Positions 15,453 through 23,245 of a stretch of 64,000 bases of DNA are shown in pieces (position 1 is the first letter of the stretch; every line of letters begins with the position of its first letter). The position numbers and the translations under genes are program-made. The stretch comes from DASUPK01 sp963744105 (GTDB taxonomy: Bacteria > Actinomycetota > Thermoleophilia > Solirubrobacterales > 70-9). Location: NCBI GenBank assembly GCA_963744105.1, contig CAVUSJ010000004.1, positions 372,001-436,000 on the forward strand, in the 5' to 3' direction. The notes under the pieces were generated by a model that worked only from the letters and a program-made list of their open reading frames with translations, searched no databases and was not told the origin of the DNA.

Positions 15453-17750
15453 TCAATCGTCTTCCAGCTCGATGAGCTTCTCGTCGATCGCGATCAGAAC
15501 GGCCTCCGCCAAACGCTCCTGCTCTTGAACCACGTACTGGCCATCAGGCTCTTGCTTCAGCTCGCGAGTTTGGTGCTCCTGCCTGTACAGGCCGCAGGCG
15601 ACAGCGAATAGATACCTGTCCTCCCGCAGCTTGACTTCAGTAGGCGAGAGCTTGCGGGAGCCGAGTGCTTTCTCAAGGATCCGCTGATCGCGATTCACGA
15701 GAATGTCGGTGGCGTCGGCGCCGATGTTCACTCGGCCAACGGTGCGCTCGTCGAAGTCGAGCTCGTCCCACTCATCTCGCTTCACCCACCGAATTTCAGG
15801 ACCCTGTTCGGGTGCCTGCTTGTGTCGGCGCTTGCGTTCCTTCGGTGGTTTGATCACCTTGATCCGTGCGGTTGCGGTGAGAAGTCCGTTCGGCGTCATC
15901 AGGACGGCTTCGATGGTGCCCTCACCGAGTGGAGCGTCATCAGCTGCCTGCAGCGTCCAGAGTGACCGTCCGGCGAGCAGTTCGGATTTCGCGACGTCGG
16001 CGATCTTTCCGGCGAGGGAATCGTCAAAGGAGACGGAAAGGTCGTCTTCATGCCTCCGTAGATAGCCGTTCTTTGCGTTGGCCCTGAACCAGACGGTGGT
16101 GCGGCGCCCCTGGCTGATGGTGATCGGGTCGCGTTCGAAGGCGATGTTGCTGGGTACGTTCGGAAGTCCAGAGTCGTCGGTATCGCGCTTCGTCTTGCCT
16201 TGGCCACCGCCGTTACGGCGCCTCTTGGGCGCCTCTGACGCGCCGGTGACCCTGCGCGTCTTGTCTTTGAGGAAGCTTTGTACGAACTTCCGCAGCTTCT
16301 CTCGAACCTTGTCGCCGACTTCCTCTGCGCCCTTCGCCCTGAGCCGCTCGCGCTCTTCGTGCTCGAGACGCCTGAGTTCACCGTCTGCCCGGAGCATGGC
16401 GGCGGTCTCGCGGTAGATCGTGTCACGCAGCTCGCCCTCGACGCCTCGCTCGCGTGTGCTTGAGAACAGCTTGCGCTTCGCTGGGGGCGAGAGGGCGTCT
16501 ACATCGATCTGGACCAGCATGTTCCGCGTCAGGTATGGGAGTTCTACCTGGCCCTTGAGCCACCCCCGGCGCTCGGAATCCTGCCGCTGACCGTAGAGGG
16601 TCATAGACACGGCGTTCTCGGTGGTCACGTAAGAGGAGGAGGGGTCCTTCTTTGACTTGCTCTCCGGGTCTCGCTGGAGGACCCAGTAGTTGACCCGAAA
16701 GCGCCCGAGATCGTCGCCAAGGGCTTTCCCCAAATCGAACGTCTCGGAGTTCGCGTAGCTGACTTCGAGGTCACCTGAGGGGCCGTCGGGATTGTTCAGC
16801 CTGGCAGCGTTACCGATCACGATGCGAGTCGGGCCCGGGCTGCGCGACGCCTTGGTGTCGATTTCGCGACGGCCAGAGACAATGAATGGCAGGACGGGGT
16901 CAAACAAGGCCGAGTGAAACATGCCCCAGATGCCGGTCTCCAGCTGGGTATAGGCCTGGGCGAACCGGCGAAGCTCATAGGAAATGTGGGCAATCCGGAC
17001 ACCGTGCCAATCGGGATCGGGCAACGAGCCGACCTCGAACACCGGTACCTCGTTGTCCGGACCGACGAGATACTTGTAGACAGGGAGAGCATCTTCGTAG
17101 GGGTCGCCCTCGTCCTCCCAGACCACGGTCCATCCCACGAGATCCTCCTTGTCGTCGAGCAGGCTGGGCTTCCGACGACCGATGATCAGCGTGAAGTCGG
17201 AGAAGCGGAAGGTCGCCGATCCACCCTGTCCGTACGCGCCCTGCAACCAGCGCTTGTGCAGCTTGTTCGAGCGGTTCAGGGAAAGGAGCCCGGTCGGGAA
17301 CTCAAGCGGGTGTTGCCCGACCCCGTGATCCTCAATGACAACCGTCGGAAAGAGCTTGCGCCCGCTCTCCTCCAGGGTTACCCAGACATTCTCAGCGAGC
17401 TCGCGACGCTCGCCCCTGGTCAGGTCATTCAATCCTGCTTTCGGCACGCCGTACCAGGCGGTTGCAGCCTCGCGGGGGCTTTGCGGCATGTTGTCTGAGG
17501 CGTTTTCCTCCGCCTTCATGTCGAGCAGGCCGTCAAACGCGTTGGTGACTCGCTCGACCAGCGCGGAGTACGGATTCGATGCGAACTGGACGGTGCCGGC
17601 GTTGCCCTCTCGGTCGCCGAGCAGTCGTTCGCCCGCGATGCCTTCCTCCGCCGCTGACGCCAGGATCGCGTGGCAATCGTCCCTCGTCTTAGCCGCGAAG
17701 AGCCGCTCGACGAGCTGATGAGGCGTCGCAGTTTCCGGTCGCTGAGACAT
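15453..17750 (-). CDS. GHKL-fold ATPase (Hsp90/MORC/MutL-like) of a defence island
   Basis: 765 residues from ATG 17750; the frame is open further upstream but reads as Arg-rich noise. The Bergerat fold is clear: N-box E66-x3-N70-A-x-D73, G1 box D141-H-G-V-G145 and G2 box GAYGQGG at 171-177. A middle beta-rich part follows, then a Lys/Arg-rich linker (KRRRNGGGQGKTKRD), an Ig-like segment and a charged helical end. Large GHKL ATPases of this kind often clamp DNA or proteins on ATP binding. The next gene upstream in the same direction, 13 bases away, encodes an Mrr_N-like DNA-binding protein. No named defence system with this pair comes to mind. Confidence 0.75.
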   Translation of the reverse strand: MSQRPETATPHQLVERLFAAKTRDDCHAILASAAEEGIAGERLLGDREGNAGTVQFASNPYSALVERVTNAFDGLLDMKAEENASDNMPQSPREAATAWYGVPKAGLNDLTRGERRELAENVWVTLEESGRKLFPTVVIEDHGVGQHPLEFPTGLLSLNRSNKLHKRWLQGAYGQGGSATFRFSDFTLIIGRRKPSLLDDKEDLVGWTVVWEDEGDPYEDALPVYKYLVGPDNEVPVFEVGSLPDPDWHGVRIAHISYELRRFAQAYTQLETGIWGMFHSALFDPVLPFIVSGRREIDTKASRSPGPTRIVIGNAARLNNPDGPSGDLEVSYANSETFDLGKALGDDLGRFRVNYWVLQRDPESKSKKDPSSSYVTTENAVSMTLYGQRQDSERRGWLKGQVELPYLTRNMLVQIDVDALSPPAKRKLFSSTRERGVEGELRDTIYRETAAMLRADGELRRLEHEERERLRAKGAEEVGDKVREKLRKFVQSFLKDKTRRVTGASEAPKRRRNGGGQGKTKRDTDDSGLPNVPSNIAFERDPITISQGRRTTVWFRANAKNGYLRRHEDDLSVSFDDSLAGKIADVAKSELLAGRSLWTLQAADDAPLGEGTIEAVLMTPNGLLTATARIKVIKPPKERKRRHKQAPEQGPEIRWVKRDEWDELDFDERTVGRVNIGADATDILVNRDQRILEKALGSRKLSPTEVKLREDRYLFAVACGLYRQEHQTRELKQEPDGQYVVQEQERLAEAVLIAIDEKLIELEDD

Positions 17751-17763
17751 AGAGCTCCTGCGT

Positions 17764-18288
17764 CTAGCCCTTAAGGATCTGGCGACCCTTGTCCGAGATC
17801 TCCCAGGTCCCGCGAGGGGAATCCTTCTGCAGCAAGCCGTGCTCAATCATCCGGAGACGCGTGAACTGGACGCGGTTCTCCCAGCGGATATCGCCGGAGG
17901 CCAGAGCAGCCTTGTCGAGATCTGTAAGCCGATCGCGGACAATTTCCCCAACCGCTTGGACAACCTCGCGAGTCGGAGCACGACCGCCGCGCTCCTCCAA
18001 GACGCGAAGTATCGGGGTCTCGTATTCCGATTCCGGGAGCAGGCTTCCCGCTGGGGCACGCTTGCCGGACCGTCGTCGCCGAGGGCGGCGCCTGGCTTGT
18101 CGGCCGGATCGAGGCTGACCGTTTGCCTCGTCACTCGCGGTGGCCTTGGCCGTCCCGTTGCCTGCGGCACCCGAATCCAGTTCAAGCAGGCGCCGCAAGA
18201 CAGCATTCGGCGTGGTTTCAACGAACGGCCTGGCTTCGCTGGTGAGTAGGGCATAGACGTCTTCGTCGATCTCAATGTTCGGTGCCAA
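17764..18288 (-). CDS. RHH-like/Mrr_N-like two-domain DNA-binding protein
   Basis: 174 residues, TTG start at 18288 preceded by GAGGAGG at good spacing. Residues 1-38 (IEIDEDVYALLTSEARPFV) look like a ribbon-helix-helix or SeqA-N-like DNA-binding/dimerisation unit. A basic linker (RRRPRRRRSGKR) joins it to residues 90-174, which follow the Mrr N-terminal winged-helix pattern: ILRVLEERGG, RLTDLDKAAL, RWENRVQFTRLRM and GTWEISDKGRQIL. It has no nuclease domain. It probably guides the GHKL ATPase to DNA or regulates the operon, given that its own start lies in a shared divergent promoter region. Confidence 0.75.
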   Translation of the reverse strand: MAPNIEIDEDVYALLTSEARPFVETTPNAVLRRLLELDSGAAGNGTAKATASDEANGQPRSGRQARRRPRRRRSGKRAPAGSLLPESEYETPILRVLEERGGRAPTREVVQAVGEIVRDRLTDLDKAALASGDIRWENRVQFTRLRMIEHGLLQKDSPRGTWEISDKGRQILKG

Positions 18289-18335
18289 CAGACAGGCCTC
18301 CTCTAATGCGCAGTTATTCGTCTAACTCCACGATA

Positions 18336-18364
18336 AATGTACCTTAGCGTACCCTTCAAGGCAA
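18336..18364 (-). promoter_or_regulatory. Promoter of the Mrr_N-like/GHKL operon
   Basis: On the minus strand a -35 TTGCCT (18364-18359) and a -10 TACATT (18341-18336) are spaced by 17 bases, placing transcription start near 18329 and about 40 bases before the TTG start. The -35 overlaps the -35 of the divergent plus-strand promoter. Two GTAC tetramers at 18339 and 18349 lie in the -10/spacer area and may be an operator. Confidence 0.5.
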
Positions 18365-18383
18365 TACTAAGTTTCCTTATAAT
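18355..18383 (+). promoter_or_regulatory. Sigma-70-type promoter of the PD-(D/E)XK gene
   Basis: TTCAAG at 18355-18360, a 17-base spacer and a perfect TATAAT at 18378-18383. The surrounding stretch is AT-rich compared with the rest of the window. The -10 directly abuts GTG 18384, so transcription should begin downstream of that codon, which argues against its use as start. Confidence 0.65.
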
Positions 18384-18470
18384 GTGAGCGAAGTTGGTCC
18401 CGAACGGGGCCGAGCTGGCTCCAGCATCGCCGGCGAGCCGAGAGGGACCTGGCGGCCTGCGCCGAACTCA

Positions 18471-19064
18471 GTGCGCTACGTGGCCAATGAGATCGACTTC
18501 ACGAAGCGCAAGGCTCGCGACGCGTTGGTGCGAGCGGAGAAGCTGCTGATCAAGGGCTATCGCATCCTCCATGACGAGGTTGGTGCCGACAACCCTGCGG
18601 ACAACGCGTTCCTCCGCGAAGCGCAGATTTGCGTCAAGGCCAAGGGTTTGATCTGGGTCGGAGATCGAGGGGGCGCCGACGCGAGAACGAAGAAGGACGA
18701 CAAGGAGGTCGAGATCAAGAGCACTCGGCTAGGGGAGAAGCCCGTGATCCAATTCCCGACCAGCCGCTCGGTGTCTCCCACGGTAATCGCCCGTTTTCGG
18801 CGAGCCGAGTTCTGGCTCTTCGGCGTGTTTGACCTTCACCAGGAGCTAATCGCGGTGTACAGGGTTGACGCAGCCGACATGGCCAAATTGATCGATGAAC
18901 TCGAACGCAAGATGAAGCTTCGCAAGAAGCAGCGCCGAGGCGAAGAGAACAATCCGAAGTGGCGGTTCTCGGTGATCCGACCGAAGGCTAAGAAGCTCTT
19001 CCTGCGACGTGGCTATGTCGAGGTGCAGGACCCGAAACGGGGCTGGACGATCAAGCAGCAGTAG
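18471..19064 (+). CDS. PD-(D/E)XK nuclease-like protein
   Basis: About 197 residues if started at GTG 18471; the frame is open from GTG 18384, but a TATAAT box sits directly before that codon. Residues 66-83 carry D70 and E81-I-K83 (GGAD..., KEVEIKST), the acidic plus E-x-K signature of PD-(D/E)XK nucleases, preceded by an AKGLIWVG strand and followed by PVIQFPTSRSV and a FWLFGVFDL strand. The C-terminus is basic (KLRKKQRRGEENN). It is divergent from the Mrr_N/GHKL operon and ends tail-to-tail with the methyltransferase gene. A restriction-like DNase is likely; specificity is unknown. Confidence 0.65.
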   Translation: MRYVANEIDFTKRKARDALVRAEKLLIKGYRILHDEVGADNPADNAFLREAQICVKAKGLIWVGDRGGADARTKKDDKEVEIKSTRLGEKPVIQFPTSRSVSPTVIARFRRAEFWLFGVFDLHQELIAVYRVDAADMAKLIDELERKMKLRKKQRRGEENNPKWRFSVIRPKAKKLFLRRGYVEVQDPKRGWTIKQQ

Positions 19065-20796
19065 TCACTGTGGCGGTGAGCTCTCCCGAAGCCGGATCGA
19101 GGTCATAGCCCCGCGCCAGAAGATGGTCCCGAATGCTCCCGATCGTGATCCCAGCGACTGCCCACCCGTTGTGGAGGTACCGGGTGATGATCCAGAGGTA
19201 GATCTTCGTCGGGCTCAGAGGTTCCGGCTGTTGAAGGGCTTCTTCGATCGCCTTGTGAAGGGCGCCGCCAGGGGCATCGACAAGGCCGGGGGACTCGCCG
19301 TGGATTGTCTTTCGCATTGTCAGGATCAAATCCGAGGTCACCACGCTCTCGAATCCGCTCGCTAGCCCTTTCACGGAGCGTTGTCCCTTGTCGAGAAGCG
19401 TGACGTGCTCGAGGACGAAGCCCGCGGCGTGAATCGCGCGCTGTACGAGCAGCCATATCTCACCATTCGAGTTTGAGAAGACCAGCGAAAGCCATCCATC
19501 GTCTTTGAGCACGCGGTGACATTCCTTGAGGGAATCGACGATGAGCTGCTCGTAGCGCTTGGCCGATCGCCTCGTCGTGCCATCACCCGACCGGTCTACA
19601 ACGGCCTCCCTCTCATCATCCGTTACCGCACCGAGCCAAGCCTCCTGAAAGAGGTTCATGTCGCTGTAGAAGATGTTGCTTCCGAATGGCGGGTCGGTAA
19701 ACACATAGCCGACGCTGCGATCGGGCAGGTCGAGGGCTTCAGCTGAGGCGTTCACGTAGCTGACAGGGGGGGCTTTCATCATCCCGCGCCGATTCATCTG
19801 CTCACGAATGAATCGGTCGGAGCGAATACTGGCGTCCACCTTGCGTTCGAAGAGCTCGTAGACGTTCCACTCGTAGAAGACGGGCGCGATGTAGTAGTTC
19901 TGATTGGCGGCGTTGAGGGGCCGCTTCGGATGCCACTGGTAGCGCTTCGACGCCCGCGTCAGGATCGCGGTGAAAGCGAACCTGAGCTTCTCACGCACGT
20001 CGGGATCGTCGACCTGGCTGATCCCTTCATAGAGACCGGCCAGCACCGCGAGATTTCGATCTGAGAAGAAGGCCGACGTCGTAAGCAGCCCGTGCTTTTC
20101 AAGCGCGGAGGCCTGAAACATCTGGCGGTGTGAGCCAATTTCTAGGTCGGGATACTCCAAGTCGTCGAGGGAGACAGGCACCAGAGGCCGAGCGTGCGGC
20201 TGTTCACGGATCGTTCGTGAGCAGTCGCATCGCACATGGTCAAGCACAGGGACCTCGCCGACGCGTCGGGCGTTGCGAGGTCGGAATGCTTCTCCGCATC
20301 CCGCACACGCCATCGATTTCTTTCGCCAGCCAGACGCTTTGAATGCCGCGTAGTACAGAATGGGCTCCTTACAGCTGGGGCACTCGTACTCGAATGACCA
20401 GACAGTCTTGGAGAGCACTCCGGTCTTGCCGCACCCAGTGCAGTGTGCGGAATAGACGTCGCCGAGCCGCTTGACGGCAGAAGCGATGACTGAATCTCCA
20501 GCGTCCCAAAGTCGGTTGCCGTCTAGCAGCCGCATGTAGTTCGTTCCGATGTGCCGGCCAAGCACGCTGATGTCGCGAAGCTCTGCCGGTCGGCCGGTGA
20601 TTGCAGCGGCTACGCCCGTCATCCCGGATCCGGCGAAGACGTCGAGCACTGTCTCTCCCGGCTTTGACAGAGCCTCAACAAATGGCACTATCGCCGAGTA
20701 CGGAACCTTGGTCAGATAGGCGTGAGCGTTGTAGATCGGATCGCTCCTCTTTACCGCCACTTCAGTGGGGAGGTCCTGGGGAGGTGGTTTGCGCAT
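19051..20796 (-). CDS. DNA methyltransferase with zinc-ribbon insertion
   Basis: About 581 residues from ATG 20796 (MRKPPPQDLP); the open frame extends upstream but is basic low-complexity. Motif I (VLDVFAGSGMTG) precedes motif IV (FTDPPFG), the order of N4/N6-adenine-type beta-class enzymes. Between them lie CTGC, CPSC, CAGC and CDC pairs, a likely zinc-binding insertion. A C-terminal helical part may recognise the target. It overlaps the 3' end of the PD-(D/E)XK gene and lies back to back with an Mrr-like nuclease gene, which fits a modification subunit of a restriction-like system. Confidence 0.85.
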   Translation of the reverse strand: MRKPPPQDLPTEVAVKRSDPIYNAHAYLTKVPYSAIVPFVEALSKPGETVLDVFAGSGMTGVAAAITGRPAELRDISVLGRHIGTNYMRLLDGNRLWDAGDSVIASAVKRLGDVYSAHCTGCGKTGVLSKTVWSFEYECPSCKEPILYYAAFKASGWRKKSMACAGCGEAFRPRNARRVGEVPVLDHVRCDCSRTIREQPHARPLVPVSLDDLEYPDLEIGSHRQMFQASALEKHGLLTTSAFFSDRNLAVLAGLYEGISQVDDPDVREKLRFAFTAILTRASKRYQWHPKRPLNAANQNYYIAPVFYEWNVYELFERKVDASIRSDRFIREQMNRRGMMKAPPVSYVNASAEALDLPDRSVGYVFTDPPFGSNIFYSDMNLFQEAWLGAVTDDEREAVVDRSGDGTTRRSAKRYEQLIVDSLKECHRVLKDDGWLSLVFSNSNGEIWLLVQRAIHAAGFVLEHVTLLDKGQRSVKGLASGFESVVTSDLILTMRKTIHGESPGLVDAPGGALHKAIEEALQQPEPLSPTKIYLWIITRYLHNGWAVAGITIGSIRDHLLARGYDLDPASGELTATVTTAA

Positions 20797-20951
20797 CGGT
20801 GATGAATTTAGGGAACGCCTGCTGAGGTTCTCCCCCCGACGCCGCGGTCCCCGCCCTGCTTGCACTGATCGACCTGACACGCTCATCTGCGCCCTCGATT
20901 CTCGGCGAAGCCGCGGCGGAAGCCAACCGCCATCCCGCTTCGTGCACACTG

Positions 20952-21668
20952 ATGACGATGTCGGATTGGCGAGACTACGAAGAGCAGATCTACGAGTTGC
21001 TCCTGGCCAAGGCGGAGCCTGATGCTGAGGTCCGGTTCGACGTCCGACTGCCTGGCCAGCTCAGCGGCGTTGACCGGCAGATTGATGTCCACGTCGAGGG
21101 CAGGTTCGCTGGCGACGTTCTTCCAAACCTGATCACTCTTGCAGTGGACTGCAAATGCTGGTCTTCGAAGGTGGACGTGACTGACGTCGAGCGATTCATC
21201 GGCCTTGTCGATGACGTTTCAACCGACCATGGCCTGTTGATCACCACTGAAGGGTTCACTCAAGCCGCCCAACGTCGCGCCGCCCGGTCTCGAGGGGTGC
21301 AAGTGGAGGTCATTCCGTTCGATCAGCTGAGCAAATGGGAACCCGATGTCGAGATGTGCCAGGTCTGCAATTGGGACGAAGATTCGGATGCGATGCCGGG
21401 GATGATGTACCTGGAGCGGCTTGCTCCCGATGGCGAGCCTACGAACGAGCGGGTGTACGTGGGCCGGTGCGATCGCTGCCAGGCAGTCCACGTGCGATGT
21501 TCGTGCGGAACGGTCACCGGAATCTACGAAAGCATGGAAGGAGAGCCGTTCGAATGCCTAGGGTGCGGACGGACAATCACGGTCGATCCCACCGAACTTG
21601 ACGGTGATGCGATTCCGATCAATGAGAACCCGCATGAGCGGGTGCATTTGGGCCCATCACCTAGTTAG
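20952..21668 (+). CDS. Mrr-like restriction endonuclease with C-terminal zinc ribbon
   Basis: 238 residues. The N-terminal domain opens WRDYEEQIYELLLAK and carries D45 (RQIDV) and D66-C-K68 (LAVDCKCW), the PD-(D/E)XK active-site pattern of the Mrr catalytic family, then ERFIGLVDDVSTDHGLLITTEGF as the conserved strand-helix. The C-terminal 100 residues have MCQVC, CDRC, CSCG and CLGC pairs, suggesting two zinc ribbons, which echo the cysteine pairs in the neighbouring methyltransferase. Divergent from that gene by about 155 bases. A Mrr-type enzyme would cut modified DNA or act as the nuclease partner of the methylase. Confidence 0.8.
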   Translation: MTMSDWRDYEEQIYELLLAKAEPDAEVRFDVRLPGQLSGVDRQIDVHVEGRFAGDVLPNLITLAVDCKCWSSKVDVTDVERFIGLVDDVSTDHGLLITTEGFTQAAQRRAARSRGVQVEVIPFDQLSKWEPDVEMCQVCNWDEDSDAMPGMMYLERLAPDGEPTNERVYVGRCDRCQAVHVRCSCGTVTGIYESMEGEPFECLGCGRTITVDPTELDGDAIPINENPHERVHLGPSPS

Positions 21669-21704
21669 CGCCGCGGGAGACCTGCGTCATAGGCTTGACT
21701 CACT

Positions 21705-22094
21705 TTGGAGGCGGCCTCTGAGCCAGAGACCCTCGCGGGGCGGGATGCAGTCCAATGGCTGGCCCGCCGGCGCTGGGCCGGGCCGCATCTCCTTGATTTC
21801 GCTTATTCCTCGGTAGCTGAGGTCTTCGGTCTTGATCAGCTTGTCGGTGCGCTAGTACCCGTCGATCCCCAGCGCGGTCGACGCTGGGACTTCTTCTTCG
21901 AGATCAAGGGAGATGTGGCCTCGGATGAGGAGTGGTCTCGCCTCGTACAGGTGCAGCTCGTGATGCGGGAACGGCTCAGCCTGACTGATGACACGCGGAT
22001 GGAGCCCGCCCGCGCCCGCTTCCACGTTGTGCTCGACCCTGAACCGGCGCACGAGGCCACGTTGGGGGCCGCTGGCGCGTGGCTTCGCCGATGA
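21705..22094 (+). CDS. Hypothetical partner of the HEPN protein
   Basis: 129 residues starting at TTG 21705, the only usable start after an in-frame stop at 21696. It has WDFFFEIKGDVASDEEWSRLVQVQLVMRERL and no membrane segment; I do not recognise a family. Its stop overlaps the ATG of the next gene (ATGA), the arrangement of toxin-antitoxin or MNT/HEPN pairs, so it may be the cognate partner, but no nucleotidyltransferase G-S/DxD motif is visible. Confidence 0.5.
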   Translation: MEAASEPETLAGRDAVQWLARRRWAGPHLLDFAYSSVAEVFGLDQLVGALVPVDPQRGRRWDFFFEIKGDVASDEEWSRLVQVQLVMRERLSLTDDTRMEPARARFHVVLDPEPAHEATLGAAGAWLRR

Positions 22095-22468
22095 GAGGCA
22101 GGGATCTGATTCCGGTGGCTCGTCGGCTTGCCGGCCGAAACGCCGCCGAGCCCTGGAGCCGATCCGCCGTGAACCGGGCCTATTACGCGGCGTTCTCTGA
22201 GGCGAGTGCGTACGCGCAGCGGTGGGGATTCCGTCAGTCGCCCGGTGGCGGGTCGCATCAAAAAATGTGGAATCACGTTCGCTCGAGCGTCCCTGATCGG
22301 GATGCTCACCGCCAGGCAGAACGCGATGCGCTCGTTGCGACAGCTCATCGGCTTAAGGAGCGAAGGCAAAAGGCTGACTACCGACTCAATTCGCGCCTGG
22401 CGCAAGACGAGGATGAAACAGCGATTCGCGAGGCCGAGCGGATCATCGCGACGCTCGACCGGTTGTAG
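22091..22468 (+). CDS. HEPN-domain-like protein
   Basis: 125 residues. The segment RSAVNRAYYAAFSEASAYA and the later LKERRQKADYRLN match the conserved helices of the HEPN superfamily (AYYAAF and R..ADY). The RxxxxH RNase motif seen in active HEPN toxins is not obvious, so it may be a non-catalytic member. ATG 22091 overlaps the stop of the preceding gene, so the two are co-translated, most likely as a defence-related pair. Confidence 0.65.
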   Translation: MRGRDLIPVARRLAGRNAAEPWSRSAVNRAYYAAFSEASAYAQRWGFRQSPGGGSHQKMWNHVRSSVPDRDAHRQAERDALVATAHRLKERRQKADYRLNSRLAQDEDETAIREAERIIATLDRL

Positions 22469-22505
22469 AGCTGGCCACCGGCCCTTCCCACCGCCGTGGG
22501 TGCGC

Positions 22506-22534
22506 TTGACACTGGATTAAGGACGTGCTTTAAT
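22506..22534 (+). promoter_or_regulatory. Consensus sigma-70 promoter
   Basis: A perfect -35 TTGACA (22506-22511), 17-base spacer and -10 TTTAAT (22529-22534) lie in an AT-rich stretch. Predicted start of transcription near 22541 leaves an untranslated leader of about 48 bases before ATG 22589. This is the closest match to a housekeeping promoter in the window. Confidence 0.75.
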
Positions 22535-22588
22535 TCTTATATCAGTACTTATCTACTAGCTAACAACGCTCAGAAAGGAGGTGAAAAC

Positions 22589-22963
22589 ATGGAAGCAAAT
22601 CAGAACACAAATCAGCGTTTTGCTGACCTCGGAGAGCTCCGAGACGCTGTTGAGGCCGACGGCGGTGTGCTCACGGTCAAGGTCTACGAGGTCCGCGACG
22701 CCCACGGTGCGCAGCGCCTCGGACGCCTCGTTCGCGAGAGGATTGGCAAGGAGCTCGCCGGAGAGGGCCTGGGGATCTATCCGAGGAACCTCCCTGAATG
22801 GGCGAATGAAGAGGTGCGCGTCTATCGCCTGGGCAGCCCAGTCGCTGATCTGATCGAAGCCGTCGAGCGACCGAGTGGCGCTGGCGATCAGATCATTCGC
22901 GACGCCGTTGGTGGCGATGCGAGCGGAACCCTGGACCAGATCCGCGAGCTTGTATGCGCCTAA
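22589..22963 (+). CDS. Small hypothetical protein with very strong ribosome binding site
   Basis: 124 residues, starting MEANQNTNQRFADLGELRD. The SD AGAAAGGAGGTGA at 22571-22583 is nearly a full complement of the 16S 3' end. The protein is acidic, mixed alpha/beta by eye, with no membrane segment or known motif (KVYEVRDAHGAQRLGRLVRE, VRVYRLGSPVADLIEAVE). The strong promoter and SD imply high expression. Placement next to the attachment-site cluster suggests a mobile-element gene, function unknown. Confidence 0.65.
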   Translation: MEANQNTNQRFADLGELRDAVEADGGVLTVKVYEVRDAHGAQRLGRLVRERIGKELAGEGLGIYPRNLPEWANEEVRVYRLGSPVADLIEAVERPSGAGDQIIRDAVGGDASGTLDQIRELVCA

Positions 22964-22986
22964 CTCCCTTGCGGAACGGAATGTGT

Positions 22987-23040
22987 CGGAGGCACGGCGA
23001 CCGAGTTCCAGAGGTACAGAACTCGGTGCGCGTGCCTCCG
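22987..23040. other. Long imperfect palindrome (54 nt), terminator or element-end structure
   Basis: CGGAGGCAC (22987-22995) pairs with GTGCCTCCG (23032-23040), and ACCGAGTTC (23000-23008) with GAACTCGGT (23019-23027); a 4-by-4 internal loop separates the two stems and the apical loop is 10 bases. It lies 24 bases after the small gene stop. There is no T-run, so it is either a GC-rich terminator or a structural site of a mobile element. Confidence 0.65.
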
Positions 23041-23056
23041 CGCGTCTATCAACTGA

Positions 23057-23158
23057 TTGGGCACCAGTGCCCAAACGGCGTGTAATCCCCCGCAAATTGC
23101 AGCTACTTGGAGGGCGCTCAGGGGGGCGGCGGCAGATGGGTCATTCCCGATGGGAATG
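23057..23158. promoter_or_regulatory. Two further perfect palindromes near the putative attachment site
   Basis: TTGGGCAC-CA-GTGCCCAA occupies 23057-23074, and CATTCCC-GAT-GGGAATG occupies 23142-23158. Both are perfect in their arms. They lie between the long palindrome and the tRNA fragment, in a gene-free stretch, and may be protein-binding sites such as integrase/excisionase arm sites or operators. Confidence 0.5.
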
Positions 23159-23195
23159 CGGGAAACTGGCCGCCTGACCCCTCCCCCTGACCGCT

Positions 23196-23238
<43 letters not shown>

Positions 23239-23245
23239 TTGCTTC

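Noticed and set aside
18384..18470. GTG 18384 as start of the PD-(D/E)XK protein
   Set aside because: A perfect TATAAT abuts this codon, so transcription should start beyond it; GTG 18471 is preferred, though the longer form cannot be excluded.
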